DNA from: a bacterium
Lineage (GTDB): Bacteria; Gemmatimonadota; Gemmatimonadetes; Longimicrobiales; RSA9
DNA length: 64,000 nucleotides
Assembly: GCA_003242735.1 (NCBI GenBank)
Contig: QGVH01000009.1
Coordinates: forward strand, 1 to 64,000
Reading direction: 5' to 3'
The notes below the pieces were generated by a model, which was not told where the DNA came from, searched no databases, and saw nothing but the letters and a program-made list of their open reading frames with translations. The position numbers and the translations under genes are program-made. This document shows, one piece after another, positions 1 through 7,300 of the stretch; within the stretch, counting starts at the first letter, position 1; every line of letters begins with the position of its first letter.

Positions 1-270
1 CGGGTGCGCGCAACGAAGGAGGACGGCAGCCGCATCGAGTTCCGCGCCACGGTCCGCGTCGACACGCCCCAGGAGGCCGAGTACTACCGCCACGGCGGCA
101 TCCTCCAGTACGTGCTGCGGCAGCTGCGTGCCGGACGCGAGCGCCCGGCCGCGGTCTCGGCCCACGTCGCGGCAACTCCGGTGGCGGAGACGCTCAACGA
201 GCCCCCGCCAGAGATCGTCGACGAGGGCTCGATCGAGTCGTTCCCGGCGAGCGACCCACCCGGCTACTGA
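1..270 (+). CDS. acnA: Aconitate hydratase AcnA, C-terminal fragment (5' end outside window)
   Basis: This is the last 89 codons of an open frame that enters from the left edge. The stretch ending in [18 protein letters not shown] is the characteristic C-terminus of AcnA-type aconitases, which interconvert citrate and isocitrate in the TCA cycle using a [4Fe-4S] cluster. The cluster cysteines are upstream of the window. AcnA normally ends almost at VLRQL. Here about 48 further residues follow: a low-complexity Ala/Pro-rich linker, then [18 protein letters not shown]. That tail resembles a short ESFPASDPP motif I know from the ends of many small bacterial proteins of unknown function. The gene is convergent with purH, with about 110 bp between stops. 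The identification is firm; the role of the tail is unknown. Confidence 0.9.
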   Translation, partial: RVRATKEDGSRIEFRATVRVDTPQEAEYYRHGGILQYVLRQLRAGRERPAAVSAHVAATPVAETLNEPPPEIVDEGSIESFPASDPPGY

Positions 271-383
271 CGCGCCCGGGACGCGGCACCGCCGCGGGCC
301 CAGCGCGGACGAGCGTCGTTCGAGGCGCGGTATTCCTCCGTCCCAGCGCCGGGATCCGGGGGTCAGCGCGACGGGCCCGCGGC

Positions 384-1961
384 TCAGTGCCGGAACACGC
401 GGCGGCCGGTGAACACCATCGCCATACCGTGCTGGTCCGCCGCCGCGATCACCTCGGCATCGCGCACGGAGCCGCCGGGCTGGATGATCGCCCGCGCACC
501 GGCCTCGGCGGCCGCGTCCACGCCGTCGCGGAAGGGGAAGAACGCGTCGGATGCCAGGACGGCGCCGGCGATGTCGAAGCCCTGGTCGCGCGCCTTCATG
601 ACGGCGATGCGGGACGAGTCGACGCGGCTCATCTGACCCGCGCCGATGCCGACCGTGCGCTCGTCACGCGCGAGCACGATGGCGTTCGACTTCACCGCTG
701 CCACGACGCGCCACGCGAACCGCAGGTCGCGCCACTCCTCTTCGGTCGGCTGCCGCTGCGTGACGACGCGCCAGCCTTCCTCCGGGAAGTCCATCCGCAG
801 CCGCCGCTGCACGAGGAAGCCGCCGCGCACGCGCTTGTAGTCGAGCTCCTCCGGCGTCCCCACCGCGATCGGGAGCTCGATGAGCCGCAGGTTCTTCTTC
901 GCGCGCAGGACCTCGAGCGCATGCTCGTCGAAGCCCGGGGCGACGATGACCTCGAGGAACGTGCTGGCCATTGCCTCCGCGGCTGCGCCGGTCACCGGCC
1001 GGTTGAAGGCGACGATTCCGCCGAAGGCAGACACGGGGTCGGCGGCGAGGGCGCGGCGGTAGGCATCCTCCGGGTCCGATCCCAGCGCAACGCCACACGG
1101 CGTCGTGTGCTTGATGATCACACACGCCGTCCGCTCGTCGGTCGCCCACGCAGAGACGGCGAAGACCGCCGCGTCGATGTCCAGCAGGTTGTTGAACGAC
1201 AGCTCCTTCCCATGGAGCTGGCGCAGGTGCGGCAACGAGCCGGCGGGCGCATCCGCCTCCGCGTAGAACGCAGCGGGTTGGTCCGGGTTCTCACCGTACC
1301 GCAGGTCCTGCACCTTGGTGAGCCGCAGCTCCCGCGTCACCCCGAACGATGCGGCCTCGCCCCCCGCGGCAGCGGCTCCCGACTCGCCGACGACGCGCGC
1401 GAGATAGGCGGCGATGGCAGCGTCGTATTCCGCCGTCCGGGCGAACGCCTTCTGGGCGAGGCGCCTCCGCAGCGCGATGCCCACGCTCCCGGCACGCAGC
1501 GCCTCGAGCACGGCATCGTAGTCCGCAGGGTCCGTGACGACGAGGACCGACTCGTGGTTCTTGGCCGCGGCGCGCAGCATGCTCGGCCCGCCGATGTCGA
1601 TCTGCTCGATCGCCTCGGCCAGCGTCGCGCCCGCGGCCACGGTCTGTTCGAACGGGTAGAGGTTGACGGCCACGAGGTCCACGGTGCCGTAGCCCAGCGC
1701 CTCCAGCGCACGCATGTCCGCTTCGACGGTCCTGCGCGCGAGGATGCCCGCGTGCACGGCCGGGTGCAACGTCTTCACCCGCCCCTCCATCATCTCCGGG
1801 TGCGACGTCACGTCGCTCACGTCCCGCACCTCGATCCCCGCCTCGCGTAGGGTCCGCGCGGTGCCGCCCGTGGAGACGATCTCCCAACCCAGCTCCACGA
1901 GCCCGCGCGCGAACTCGGCAATGCCGCGCTTGTCCGATACACTCAGAATCGCTCTGGGCAT
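384..1961 (-). CDS. purH: Bifunctional AICAR formyltransferase / IMP cyclohydrolase PurH
   Basis: This 525-residue protein catalyses the last two steps of de novo IMP synthesis in the cytoplasm. The N-terminal MGS-like cyclohydrolase domain starts [14 protein letters not shown] and carries the STGGTARTL and [15 protein letters not shown] motifs. The C-terminal AICAR transformylase domain has RYGENPDQ, the catalytic-type IIKHTTPCG (Lys-His pair), SAFGGI, and ends [10 protein letters not shown]...[11 protein letters not shown]. Length is normal for the family. I chose the ATG at 1961 because it begins the conserved domain; a longer frame to 2018 overlaps purN and adds no conserved sequence. purN lies 10 nt upstream, so the two are very probably co-transcribed. 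Confidence 0.97.
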   Translation of the reverse strand: MPRAILSVSDKRGIAEFARGLVELGWEIVSTGGTARTLREAGIEVRDVSDVTSHPEMMEGRVKTLHPAVHAGILARRTVEADMRALEALGYGTVDLVAVNLYPFEQTVAAGATLAEAIEQIDIGGPSMLRAAAKNHESVLVVTDPADYDAVLEALRAGSVGIALRRRLAQKAFARTAEYDAAIAAYLARVVGESGAAAAGGEAASFGVTRELRLTKVQDLRYGENPDQPAAFYAEADAPAGSLPHLRQLHGKELSFNNLLDIDAAVFAVSAWATDERTACVIIKHTTPCGVALGSDPEDAYRRALAADPVSAFGGIVAFNRPVTGAAAEAMASTFLEVIVAPGFDEHALEVLRAKKNLRLIELPIAVGTPEELDYKRVRGGFLVQRRLRMDFPEEGWRVVTQRQPTEEEWRDLRFAWRVVAAVKSNAIVLARDERTVGIGAGQMSRVDSSRIAVMKARDQGFDIAGAVLASDAFFPFRDGVDAAAEAGARAIIQPGGSVRDAEVIAAADQHGMAMVFTGRRVFRH

Positions 1962-1971
1962 GGTCGTCCGA

Positions 1972-2655
1972 TCAATCGAGTCCCAGTGCGCGCCGGATCT
2001 CTTCCGGCGCGGGCGCATCCGCCTCGCATCCGCAGAACGCCGTGGCCAGTGCCTCGGCGTTCGGCTCCACCCCGAGGATCAACGCCTCGAGGGCGGCCGG
2101 GTAGAGCCGGTGCTCGATGCGCAGCACCCGTGCGCCCAGCGTTTCGGGCGTGTCGCCGGGCAGCACGGGCACGGGCCACTGCGCGATGATCGGGCCGGTG
2201 TCGTACTCCTCATCCACGAGGTGCACGGTAGCGCCGCTGACCTTGCAGCCCGCCTCCAACACGGCCCGGTGCACACGAACGCCGTACATCCCTTTGCCGC
2301 CGAACGCCGGCAGCAGCGCCGGGTGGATGTTGGTCATTCGTCCATGGTAGGCGCGCACCACGTCCGCGGGAACGCGCCGCAGGTATCCCGCGAGCGCGAC
2401 GAAGCCGATCCCCTCGCCTTCGAGCGTGGCCAGCGTCTCGTGGACCACGTCTTCCTCCGGCCGGCCCGCAACCCCGATGACGCGCCACGGGACGCCCGCG
2501 CGTTCGGCGCGTTCCAGTGCGCCGATGCCCGGCCGGTCGGTGATGACGAGGGCGACACGCGCCGGCGTGGGCCCGTCCGGGCGGTTGAAGTGGTCCAGGA
2601 GGGCCTGGAGGTTGGTCCCGCCGCCGGAGGCGAACACGGCGATGCGCGCACTCAT
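1972..2655 (-). CDS. purN: Phosphoribosylglycinamide formyltransferase PurN
   Basis: This is the folate-dependent GAR transformylase of purine synthesis, which transfers formyl from 10-formyl-THF to GAR. The N-terminus ARIAVFASGGGTNLQALL is the phosphate-binding loop of the family. The catalytic block is MTNIHPALLPAFGG with Asn-His, followed by the VHLVDEEYDTGPIIAQ block carrying the catalytic Asp. The 227 residues are slightly longer than E. coli PurN (212) because of a short C-terminal extension. The ATG overlaps the stop of the upstream hydrolase gene as ATGA, implying translational coupling. It sits directly before purH, so the pair forms a purine sub-operon. Confidence 0.96.
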   Translation of the reverse strand: MSARIAVFASGGGTNLQALLDHFNRPDGPTPARVALVITDRPGIGALERAERAGVPWRVIGVAGRPEEDVVHETLATLEGEGIGFVALAGYLRRVPADVVRAYHGRMTNIHPALLPAFGGKGMYGVRVHRAVLEAGCKVSGATVHLVDEEYDTGPIIAQWPVPVLPGDTPETLGARVLRIEHRLYPAALEALILGVEPNAEALATAFCGCEADAPAPEEIRRALGLD

Positions 2656-3317
2656 GCGAGGCCGCCGCCGAACTGCGGCGCGAGGAAGGGGTTCGCGATG
2701 CGCTCGTGGCCGACGGTGGTGGCCGGCCCGTGGCCCGGGTACAGCACCGTCTCGTCCGGCAGGCTCAGCACCTGCTCGCGGATCGAGCGCATGAGCTGCG
2801 CGTAATCCCCGCCCGGCAAGTCCGTCCGGCCGATGGAGCCGGCGAAGACGACGTCGCCGACGAACATCACTCCCGCATCGGCGACGTAGAGCAAGACGTG
2901 ACCCGGAGAGTGGCCGGGGGCGTGACGCACCTCGAAGCGGAGGCCGGCCATCTCGAGGATGTCGCCGTGCGCCAGCGCATGATCGGGCGGAGGCGGTGGC
3001 TCGACGTACATGCCGAACATCGCGGCCTGCTGCCCCGCGTGGTCGTAGAGCGGCCTGTCCGCGGCGTGGAGGTAGATCGGCGCACCGGTGCGCGCCGCCA
3101 GCGTCGCCACCCCTTCGACGTGGTCGAAGTGGGCGTGTGTGAGCAGGATCGCCTCGAGCCGCAGCCCACGCGAGGCAAGGTCCCTGACCATGTCCTCGGC
3201 AGCACCGCCCGGGTCGATCGCCACTGCGGCCTCGCTGGCCGGAGCCCGAACCAGGTACGCGTTCTCGGCGATCCCCTGCGACACGTAGACCCGTACGTCA
3301 ATGGCATCGGAAGACAT
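2652..3317 (-). CDS. MBL-fold metallo-hydrolase (glyoxalase II-like)
   Basis: This is a 221-residue metallo-beta-lactamase-fold protein. The metal site is complete: THAHFDH (His61, His63, Asp65, His66), the HAPGHSPGH block (about residues 132-140), VGDVVF (Asp155) and YPGHGPAT (His196). The layout matches the hydroxyacylglutathione hydrolase-like, single-domain group (YcbL type). These hydrolyse thioesters such as S-lactoylglutathione or act on small phosphate/sulfur substrates; the actual substrate here cannot be read from the sequence. The start is an ATG at 3317 with only a weak Shine-Dalgarno. It is the first gene of the purN-purH unit, coupled by a 4-nt ATGA overlap, although its chemistry is not obviously linked to purine synthesis. 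Confidence 0.88.
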   Translation of the reverse strand: MSSDAIDVRVYVSQGIAENAYLVRAPASEAAVAIDPGGAAEDMVRDLASRGLRLEAILLTHAHFDHVEGVATLAARTGAPIYLHAADRPLYDHAGQQAAMFGMYVEPPPPPDHALAHGDILEMAGLRFEVRHAPGHSPGHVLLYVADAGVMFVGDVVFAGSIGRTDLPGGDYAQLMRSIREQVLSLPDETVLYPGHGPATTVGHERIANPFLAPQFGGGLA

Positions 3318-3436
3318 GCTCGGAAGCTATCACCGTTCGCACGGCGTGCGCTACCCCGTACGCCCATGAGAGCGCCGGGGCCTCCGCGTCCACCCGGCAG
3401 CCGCCACCGCGCGGCCCCCATGGCGCCGAAAAGCGA

Positions 3437-3469
3437 ACCGGGCCCGCGGGACGGCCCCGCGAGCCCGGT
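3437..3469 (-). terminator. Rho-independent-type terminator after erpA
   Basis: A 14-bp GC-rich inverted repeat with one mismatch (ACCGGGCCCGCGGG at 3437-3450 and CCCGCGAGCCCGGT at 3456-3469) encloses a 5-nt loop. On the minus strand it is followed by TCGCTTTTCGG, a short T run. It starts 27 nt after the erpA stop codon, which is the expected place. Confidence 0.65.
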
Positions 3470-3496
3470 CGCGTGTTCGAGGTTCCAGGGCGCTCG

Positions 3497-3826
3497 TCAA
3501 ACGGTGAACGAGCTGCCGCAGCCGCACGTGCCCGTGGCGTTCGGGTTCTTGAACGTGAACCCCGAGCCCATCATGGTGGTGACGTAGTCGATCTCTACGC
3601 CATCCAGGTACTGGCTGCTGAACGGATCCACGAAGAGACGGAGCCCGTTGCACTCGATGATGTTGTCATCCTCCTGGGCTTCGTCCTCGATGTTCAGGCC
3701 GTACTGGAAGCCCGAGCAGCCACCGGGCAACACGGCCACACGCAGACCGGCCGTCTCAGCCGCGCCCTGCTCCTGCATGAACTTCTTCACCTCGGCAACC
3801 GCCGCCGGTGTGACCGTGAGGTTCAT
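3497..3826 (-). CDS. erpA: Iron-sulfur cluster insertion protein ErpA (A-type carrier)
   Basis: This is a 109-residue A-type Fe-S carrier, which holds and delivers [4Fe-4S]/[2Fe-2S] clusters to apo-enzymes. All three cluster-binding cysteines are present: Cys37 in GGCSGFQYG, and Cys101 and Cys103 in GTCGCGSSF at the C-terminus. The frame is open to 3889. I chose the ATG at 3826 because it begins the conserved domain (MNLTVTPAAVAEVKKF) and is preceded by a strong GGAGGAGAG ribosome binding site. A consensus-like promoter lies 90-115 nt upstream and a terminator just downstream, so it looks monocistronic. IscA is the other possibility; the short N-terminus and sequence favour ErpA. Confidence 0.92.
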   Translation of the reverse strand: MNLTVTPAAVAEVKKFMQEQGAAETAGLRVAVLPGGCSGFQYGLNIEDEAQEDDNIIECNGLRLFVDPFSSQYLDGVEIDYVTTMMGSGFTFKNPNATGTCGCGSSFTV

Positions 3827-3911
3827 CTCTCCTCCGTTGGGAATCTCTGCCTCGGCCCGCCTCTGGACACGAGAACCAGTACACGTCACGAGTCCGCAGG
3901 TTTCAGTATGA

Positions 3912-3941
3912 ACGATAGATGCATTCGTCGGGCCGTGTCAA
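3912..3941 (-). promoter_or_regulatory. Sigma-70-type promoter for erpA
   Basis: On the minus strand a perfect -35 box TTGACA (3936-3941) is followed by an 18-nt spacer and the -10 box TATCGT (3912-3917, 4 of 6 consensus bases). It lies between the gmhB stop and erpA and predicts a leader of about 80 nt. Such a match is unlikely by chance in such GC-rich DNA. Confidence 0.7.
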
Positions 3942-4003
3942 CCCTGCATCGCCCTCCTCCGCCCGTCCGGCGGAAGCGCCGGAAAACGGTCCCGCCTCCA
4001 TTG

Positions 4004-4609
4004 TCAACCCCTTGCGAGCACGGCCCGGGCGGCGGCCTGGAGATCGGCCTCGATCCGCACCCATTCCGGCGCGTTCGGCGCCTCTCCTTCGCCGTAGCCG
4101 GTGCGGACCAGGATCGCGGCGGCGCACCCGAGCTGCCGCGCCGGCAGCACGTCCTTCAGCCGGTCTCCGATGCAGACGGAGCGGGACAGGTCGAGTCCGA
4201 GCTCCCGTGCGGCCCGCAGGTACAGCCCGACGGCGGGCTTGCGACACTCGCACGGCCCCGTGTAGTCCGGATGGTGGGGGCAGTGATAGACGCCGTCCAG
4301 ACGGATGCCTTCCCGGGCGAGCAGTTCTTCGATCCGCCGCTGCACGGCACGGAACTCCCCTTCGCCGTACAGCCCGCGGGCGATGCCGGACTGGTTGGTC
4401 ACGACGACCAGGGCGTACCCTGCCTCGGCCAGGGCCCGGAGCGCCGCCGCCGCTCCGGGCACCAGCTCCACCCGCGCCGGATCGGCGAGGTAGTTCCGTT
4501 CGACCACGATCGTGCCGTCCCGGTCCAGGAACACGGCCGGGCGGCCGGGCGATGGCCTGCTGCCGCGTGGCGTGTCGGCGCCGTCGCCAGCGCGTTCAAC
4601 CACACGCAT
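4004..4609 (-). CDS. gmhB: D-glycero-D-manno-heptose 1,7-bisphosphate 7-phosphatase GmhB
   Basis: This is a 201-residue HAD-superfamily phosphatase that removes the 7-phosphate in ADP-heptose synthesis for LPS inner core. The HAD motif I is FLDRDGTIV (Asp29, Asp31) and motif II is VVTNQSG. The zinc loop typical of GmhB and of histidinol phosphatase is complete: C110-P-H112-H ... C120-E-C122. The C-terminal motif IGDRLKDVLPARQLG supplies the motif IV aspartates. The first 20 residues or so are a non-conserved Arg/Pro-rich extension, so a later start cannot be excluded. It overlaps the end of selA by 14 nt. Histidinol-phosphatase activity is possible in the same family, but no his genes other than hisS are nearby. 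It implies an outer membrane with heptose-containing LPS. Confidence 0.88.
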   Translation of the reverse strand: MRVVERAGDGADTPRGSRPSPGRPAVFLDRDGTIVVERNYLADPARVELVPGAAAALRALAEAGYALVVVTNQSGIARGLYGEGEFRAVQRRIEELLAREGIRLDGVYHCPHHPDYTGPCECRKPAVGLYLRAARELGLDLSRSVCIGDRLKDVLPARQLGCAAAILVRTGYGEGEAPNAPEWVRIEADLQAAARAVLARG

Positions 4610-5978
4610 CGCACACCGCCCGCACCAGCGGGGCCTCCTCTTCCGGCGCGACGGTGCGGAGGTCCAGGACGACCCGTCCGTCCTGGATTCGCGCGACGAC
4701 GGGCGGCGTCGCGCCGCGCAGCCTGCGCACCACTTCGTCGGCCGGGGTCTCCACCTCCAGCGCGACGAGGGTGGTGGGCAGCGTGGCCTCCGGATACGCG
4801 CCGCCGCCCACAGCGGATTCGCCCGGCAGCGTCGCGGCGCTGATCCCGGCCTGACGGAGGCGTTCCGCGACCCCGTGCGCCCGCGCGGCCAGCGCTTCCG
4901 GCTCCAGGGCGAGCATGCGGAGTGTGGGCACCTCGCGCCTTGCCTGCTCCGGATCGCGGTACAGCGCGAGCGTCGCCTCCAGGGCGGCGAGGGTGAGCTT
5001 GTCCACCCGCAGCGCCCGGCACAGGGGGTTGCGCCGGAGCCGCAGGATCAGGTCACGCCGGCCGAGGATGATGCCGGCTTGTGGCCCTCCCAACAGCTTG
5101 TCGCCGCTCATGGTGACCAGGTCCGCGCCGTCACGCAGCGCGTCGGTCGGCGTGGGCTCGGCCGGCAAGCCGAAGCTCCGGCCGTCCACCAGCAGACCGG
5201 AACCGAGGTCGTTGAGGACCGGGACGCCGCGGCTTCGGCCGAGCTCCGCGAGCTCGCGCAGCGGCACCTCACTCGTGAACCCGCTGATGCGGAAGTTGGA
5301 CCGGTGCACCTTGAGGAGTACACCGGTCTCGGAGGTGAGGGCAGCCTCGTAGTCGCGCCGGTGCGTGCGGTTGGTGGCGCCCACCTCGACGAGCCGTGCG
5401 CCGCTCCGCTCCACGATCTCCGGGATGCGGAACGAGTCGCCGATCTCCACGAGTTCGCCGCGGCTCACCACCGCGTCACGCCCGAGGGCCAACGTGTTCA
5501 CCGCGAGAACCAGCGCTGCGGCGTTGTTGTTGACCACGAGCGCCGCCTCCGCGCCCGTCAGCTCACACAGCAACGCGGCGCAGTGGTCGTAGCGAGAGCC
5601 GCGCTCGCCCTTGTCCAGATCGTACTCGAGGTTCGAGTACGCGCCGGCCACGCGTTGCAACGCGGCCCGTGCGGTCTCGGCCAGGAGCGCGCGGCCGAGG
5701 TTGGTGTGCAGGACCACGCCCGTCGCGTTGATGACGGGTCGGAGAGAAGGGGCGGTGCTGCGCGCGATGCGGCTCTCGACGCGCGCGGCGTACCAGCCCG
5801 TGTCCGTGGGATCTGCAGGCAGATCGCCGCCGGCCGCCAACGCCTCCCGCACGGCCGCCAGCTCTTCCCGGAGCGCGCGCACGACGAGCGGCCGGGGGGT
5901 GCGTTCGAGCAGTGCGCGGAACGGCTCGCTCGCGAGGAGCCGCTCGACCGCCGGGATCGCACGCCGCACGTCCGCCAC
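4596..5978 (-). CDS. selA: L-seryl-tRNA(Sec) selenium transferase SelA
   Basis: This is the PLP-dependent enzyme that converts Ser-tRNA(Sec) to Sec-tRNA(Sec) using selenophosphate. The N-terminal domain begins VADVRRAIPAVERLL. The core has INATGVVLHTNLGRA, VVNNNAAA, SRGELVEIGDSFRIPEI, ATNRTH, the KVHRSNFRISGF block and the PLP lysine in TMSGDKLLGGPQAG (Lys294). The 460 residues match the usual length of about 460. I chose the GTG at 5978 because GGAGGTGA sits 5 nt upstream. A GTG at 5984, which overlaps the upstream stop, is the alternative but has no room for a ribosome binding site. selB, selD and tRNA-Sec are not in the window. It lies in a coupled run valS, lipoprotein, selA, gmhB. Confidence 0.95.
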   Translation of the reverse strand: MADVRRAIPAVERLLASEPFRALLERTPRPLVVRALREELAAVREALAAGGDLPADPTDTGWYAARVESRIARSTAPSLRPVINATGVVLHTNLGRALLAETARAALQRVAGAYSNLEYDLDKGERGSRYDHCAALLCELTGAEAALVVNNNAAALVLAVNTLALGRDAVVSRGELVEIGDSFRIPEIVERSGARLVEVGATNRTHRRDYEAALTSETGVLLKVHRSNFRISGFTSEVPLRELAELGRSRGVPVLNDLGSGLLVDGRSFGLPAEPTPTDALRDGADLVTMSGDKLLGGPQAGIILGRRDLILRLRRNPLCRALRVDKLTLAALEATLALYRDPEQARREVPTLRMLALEPEALAARAHGVAERLRQAGISAATLPGESAVGGGAYPEATLPTTLVALEVETPADEVVRRLRGATPPVVARIQDGRVVLDLRTVAPEEEAPLVRAVCDACG

Positions 5979-5980
5979 GG

Positions 5981-7300
5981 TCACCTCCGGGGAGGGAACG
6001 CCGGGTCCGGCGGGATCGTGTCCCGCTGCGCACCGGCGTCCGCCGAATCCGGCGGGATGGTGTCCGGCGGTGGTGTGCCGGCACGCGCCGTATCGGGTGC
6101 TGGCGGCGCCGGCGCGGTGAATTCCGCGGCCCCTCCTCCGCCCCGAACGCCGTTGATGTTGACGATCCCGCTGAGCTCGATCCGATATCGGGCGCTCGCG
6201 CGGAGCGGCCGCGCCGGGATGACCACGAGCTCCCGCGTGGGCAAGGGAGCGGCGGCCGAATCCGAAGGGGCCCCGGACCACGTCGGGCCGGGCCGCGGCG
6301 TCGCTGCACGCGTCAGGACATCCCGCACCGCGGAATCCTGGGCCGCCTGCCCCACCCCGCTCCGGGCGAGGCTGTCCGCGTACGCGCTGTCCGCCGTAGC
6401 CCGCAGCCGGCGCTGATGCTCATCGAACTCGTGCGGCAGCATCACGCGCTCGATCGGCCACGGCGTGCTGTCCGGCAGCAGCCGGAGCGCCACGGTGACG
6501 CCGGCCGTGACGCCCGGCGCGGCCGGGTCGATGTGGTCGTCGAGATGGACACGCACATGCAGGGAGTCGGGCGCCTCGGCGCGGATCACGTTCGCAGGCG
6601 TCGTGTCCGGCACCAGCAACGTCAGTGTCAGGACCGCGGTGTCTCCGTCGGCCAGCTCGATCGCGGCGCTGTCCTGCGCCTCACGGAAGTTCGCCTGGCG
6701 GTCCCGGTTCTGGTCCATGAACGCCCGGAGGCGGTAGACCCCAGGCGGGAGGTGGCGTAGCGCGAACAGCCCCTCCTCGTCCGAGAGGGTGCCGTAGGCG
6801 ACGGAGTCGGGCTCCCGCACCGCCGCGATCCACGCCCCCGCCGCCGGCTTGCCCGTCAAACGGTCCGTCACGAGGCCGGCCACCGCGGTCTGCGGGATCT
6901 CCGGGCCGGTCGAGAAGACCACCTCCAACGGATCGGTCATCAGGTTGCCGAAGAGGTCCTGCACCACCGGCTGGACGACGACGTGGTAGATGCGGTCCGG
7001 CTCCCACCCGCCACGCAACCAGATGCGCAGCTCCGAGCGGCCGCGCTCGACCCGCAGCTCGCTCGTCAGCGGAGACACCACGACCGCGTCCCGGATGCCG
7101 CGCTCGCTGATGCGCTCGTCGAAGCGGATGATGACGCGCTCATCCCGCGCCACGCCGACACTCAGCGGCGCCGGCGTGATCGAGACCACCCGCGGCGGGA
7201 GCCGGTCCGCTTCACCACCCGGCGGCGGGTACGGCCGCGCGCACGCGAAGAACACGGCGACGGCGGCCGCCCCGAACGCCGCGAACTCCCTGAACCTCAC
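5981..7300 (-). CDS. Lipoprotein with Ig-like (Big_5) and SpaA/CarboxypepD-type beta-sandwich domains
   Basis: This is a 439-residue predicted lipoprotein. A short hydrophobic signal (AVAVFFAC) ends at a lipobox-type cysteine near residue 20. Residues of about 35-140 resemble a bacterial Ig-like domain of the Big_5 type (VVSITPAP...VIIRFDERIS...VVVSP...FSTGPEIP). About 145-230 resembles a carboxypeptidase-regulatory-like beta-sandwich (AGLVTDRLTGKPAAGAWI...GLFALRHLPPGVYRLRAF). The C-terminal 50 residues are Pro/Thr/Asp-rich and repeat DTIPPDS/DTIPPDP. No catalytic motif was seen. The GTG start overlaps the valS stop as GTGA, and the stop abuts selA. Probably anchored on the periplasmic side or cell surface; function unknown. 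Similar proteins are common in Bacteroidota and Gemmatimonadota. Confidence 0.8.
   Translation of the reverse strand: MRFREFAAFGAAAVAVFFACARPYPPPGGEADRLPPRVVSITPAPLSVGVARDERVIIRFDERISERGIRDAVVVSPLTSELRVERGRSELRIWLRGGWEPDRIYHVVVQPVVQDLFGNLMTDPLEVVFSTGPEIPQTAVAGLVTDRLTGKPAAGAWIAAVREPDSVAYGTLSDEEGLFALRHLPPGVYRLRAFMDQNRDRQANFREAQDSAAIELADGDTAVLTLTLLVPDTTPANVIRAEAPDSLHVRVHLDDHIDPAAPGVTAGVTVALRLLPDSTPWPIERVMLPHEFDEHQRRLRATADSAYADSLARSGVGQAAQDSAVRDVLTRAATPRPGPTWSGAPSDSAAAPLPTRELVVIPARPLRASARYRIELSGIVNINGVRGGGGAAEFTAPAPPAPDTARAGTPPPDTIPPDSADAGAQRDTIPPDPAFPPRR

Noticed and set aside
387..1850. 487-codon open frame on the plus strand opposite purH
   Set aside because: It is a mirror of purH; composition is Arg/His-rich with no domain. 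High GC leaves antisense frames open throughout this window.
3470..3490. tRNA-like GTTCGAGGTTCC string
   Set aside because: No acceptor, D or anticodon stems around it; it lies between the erpA stop and its terminator.
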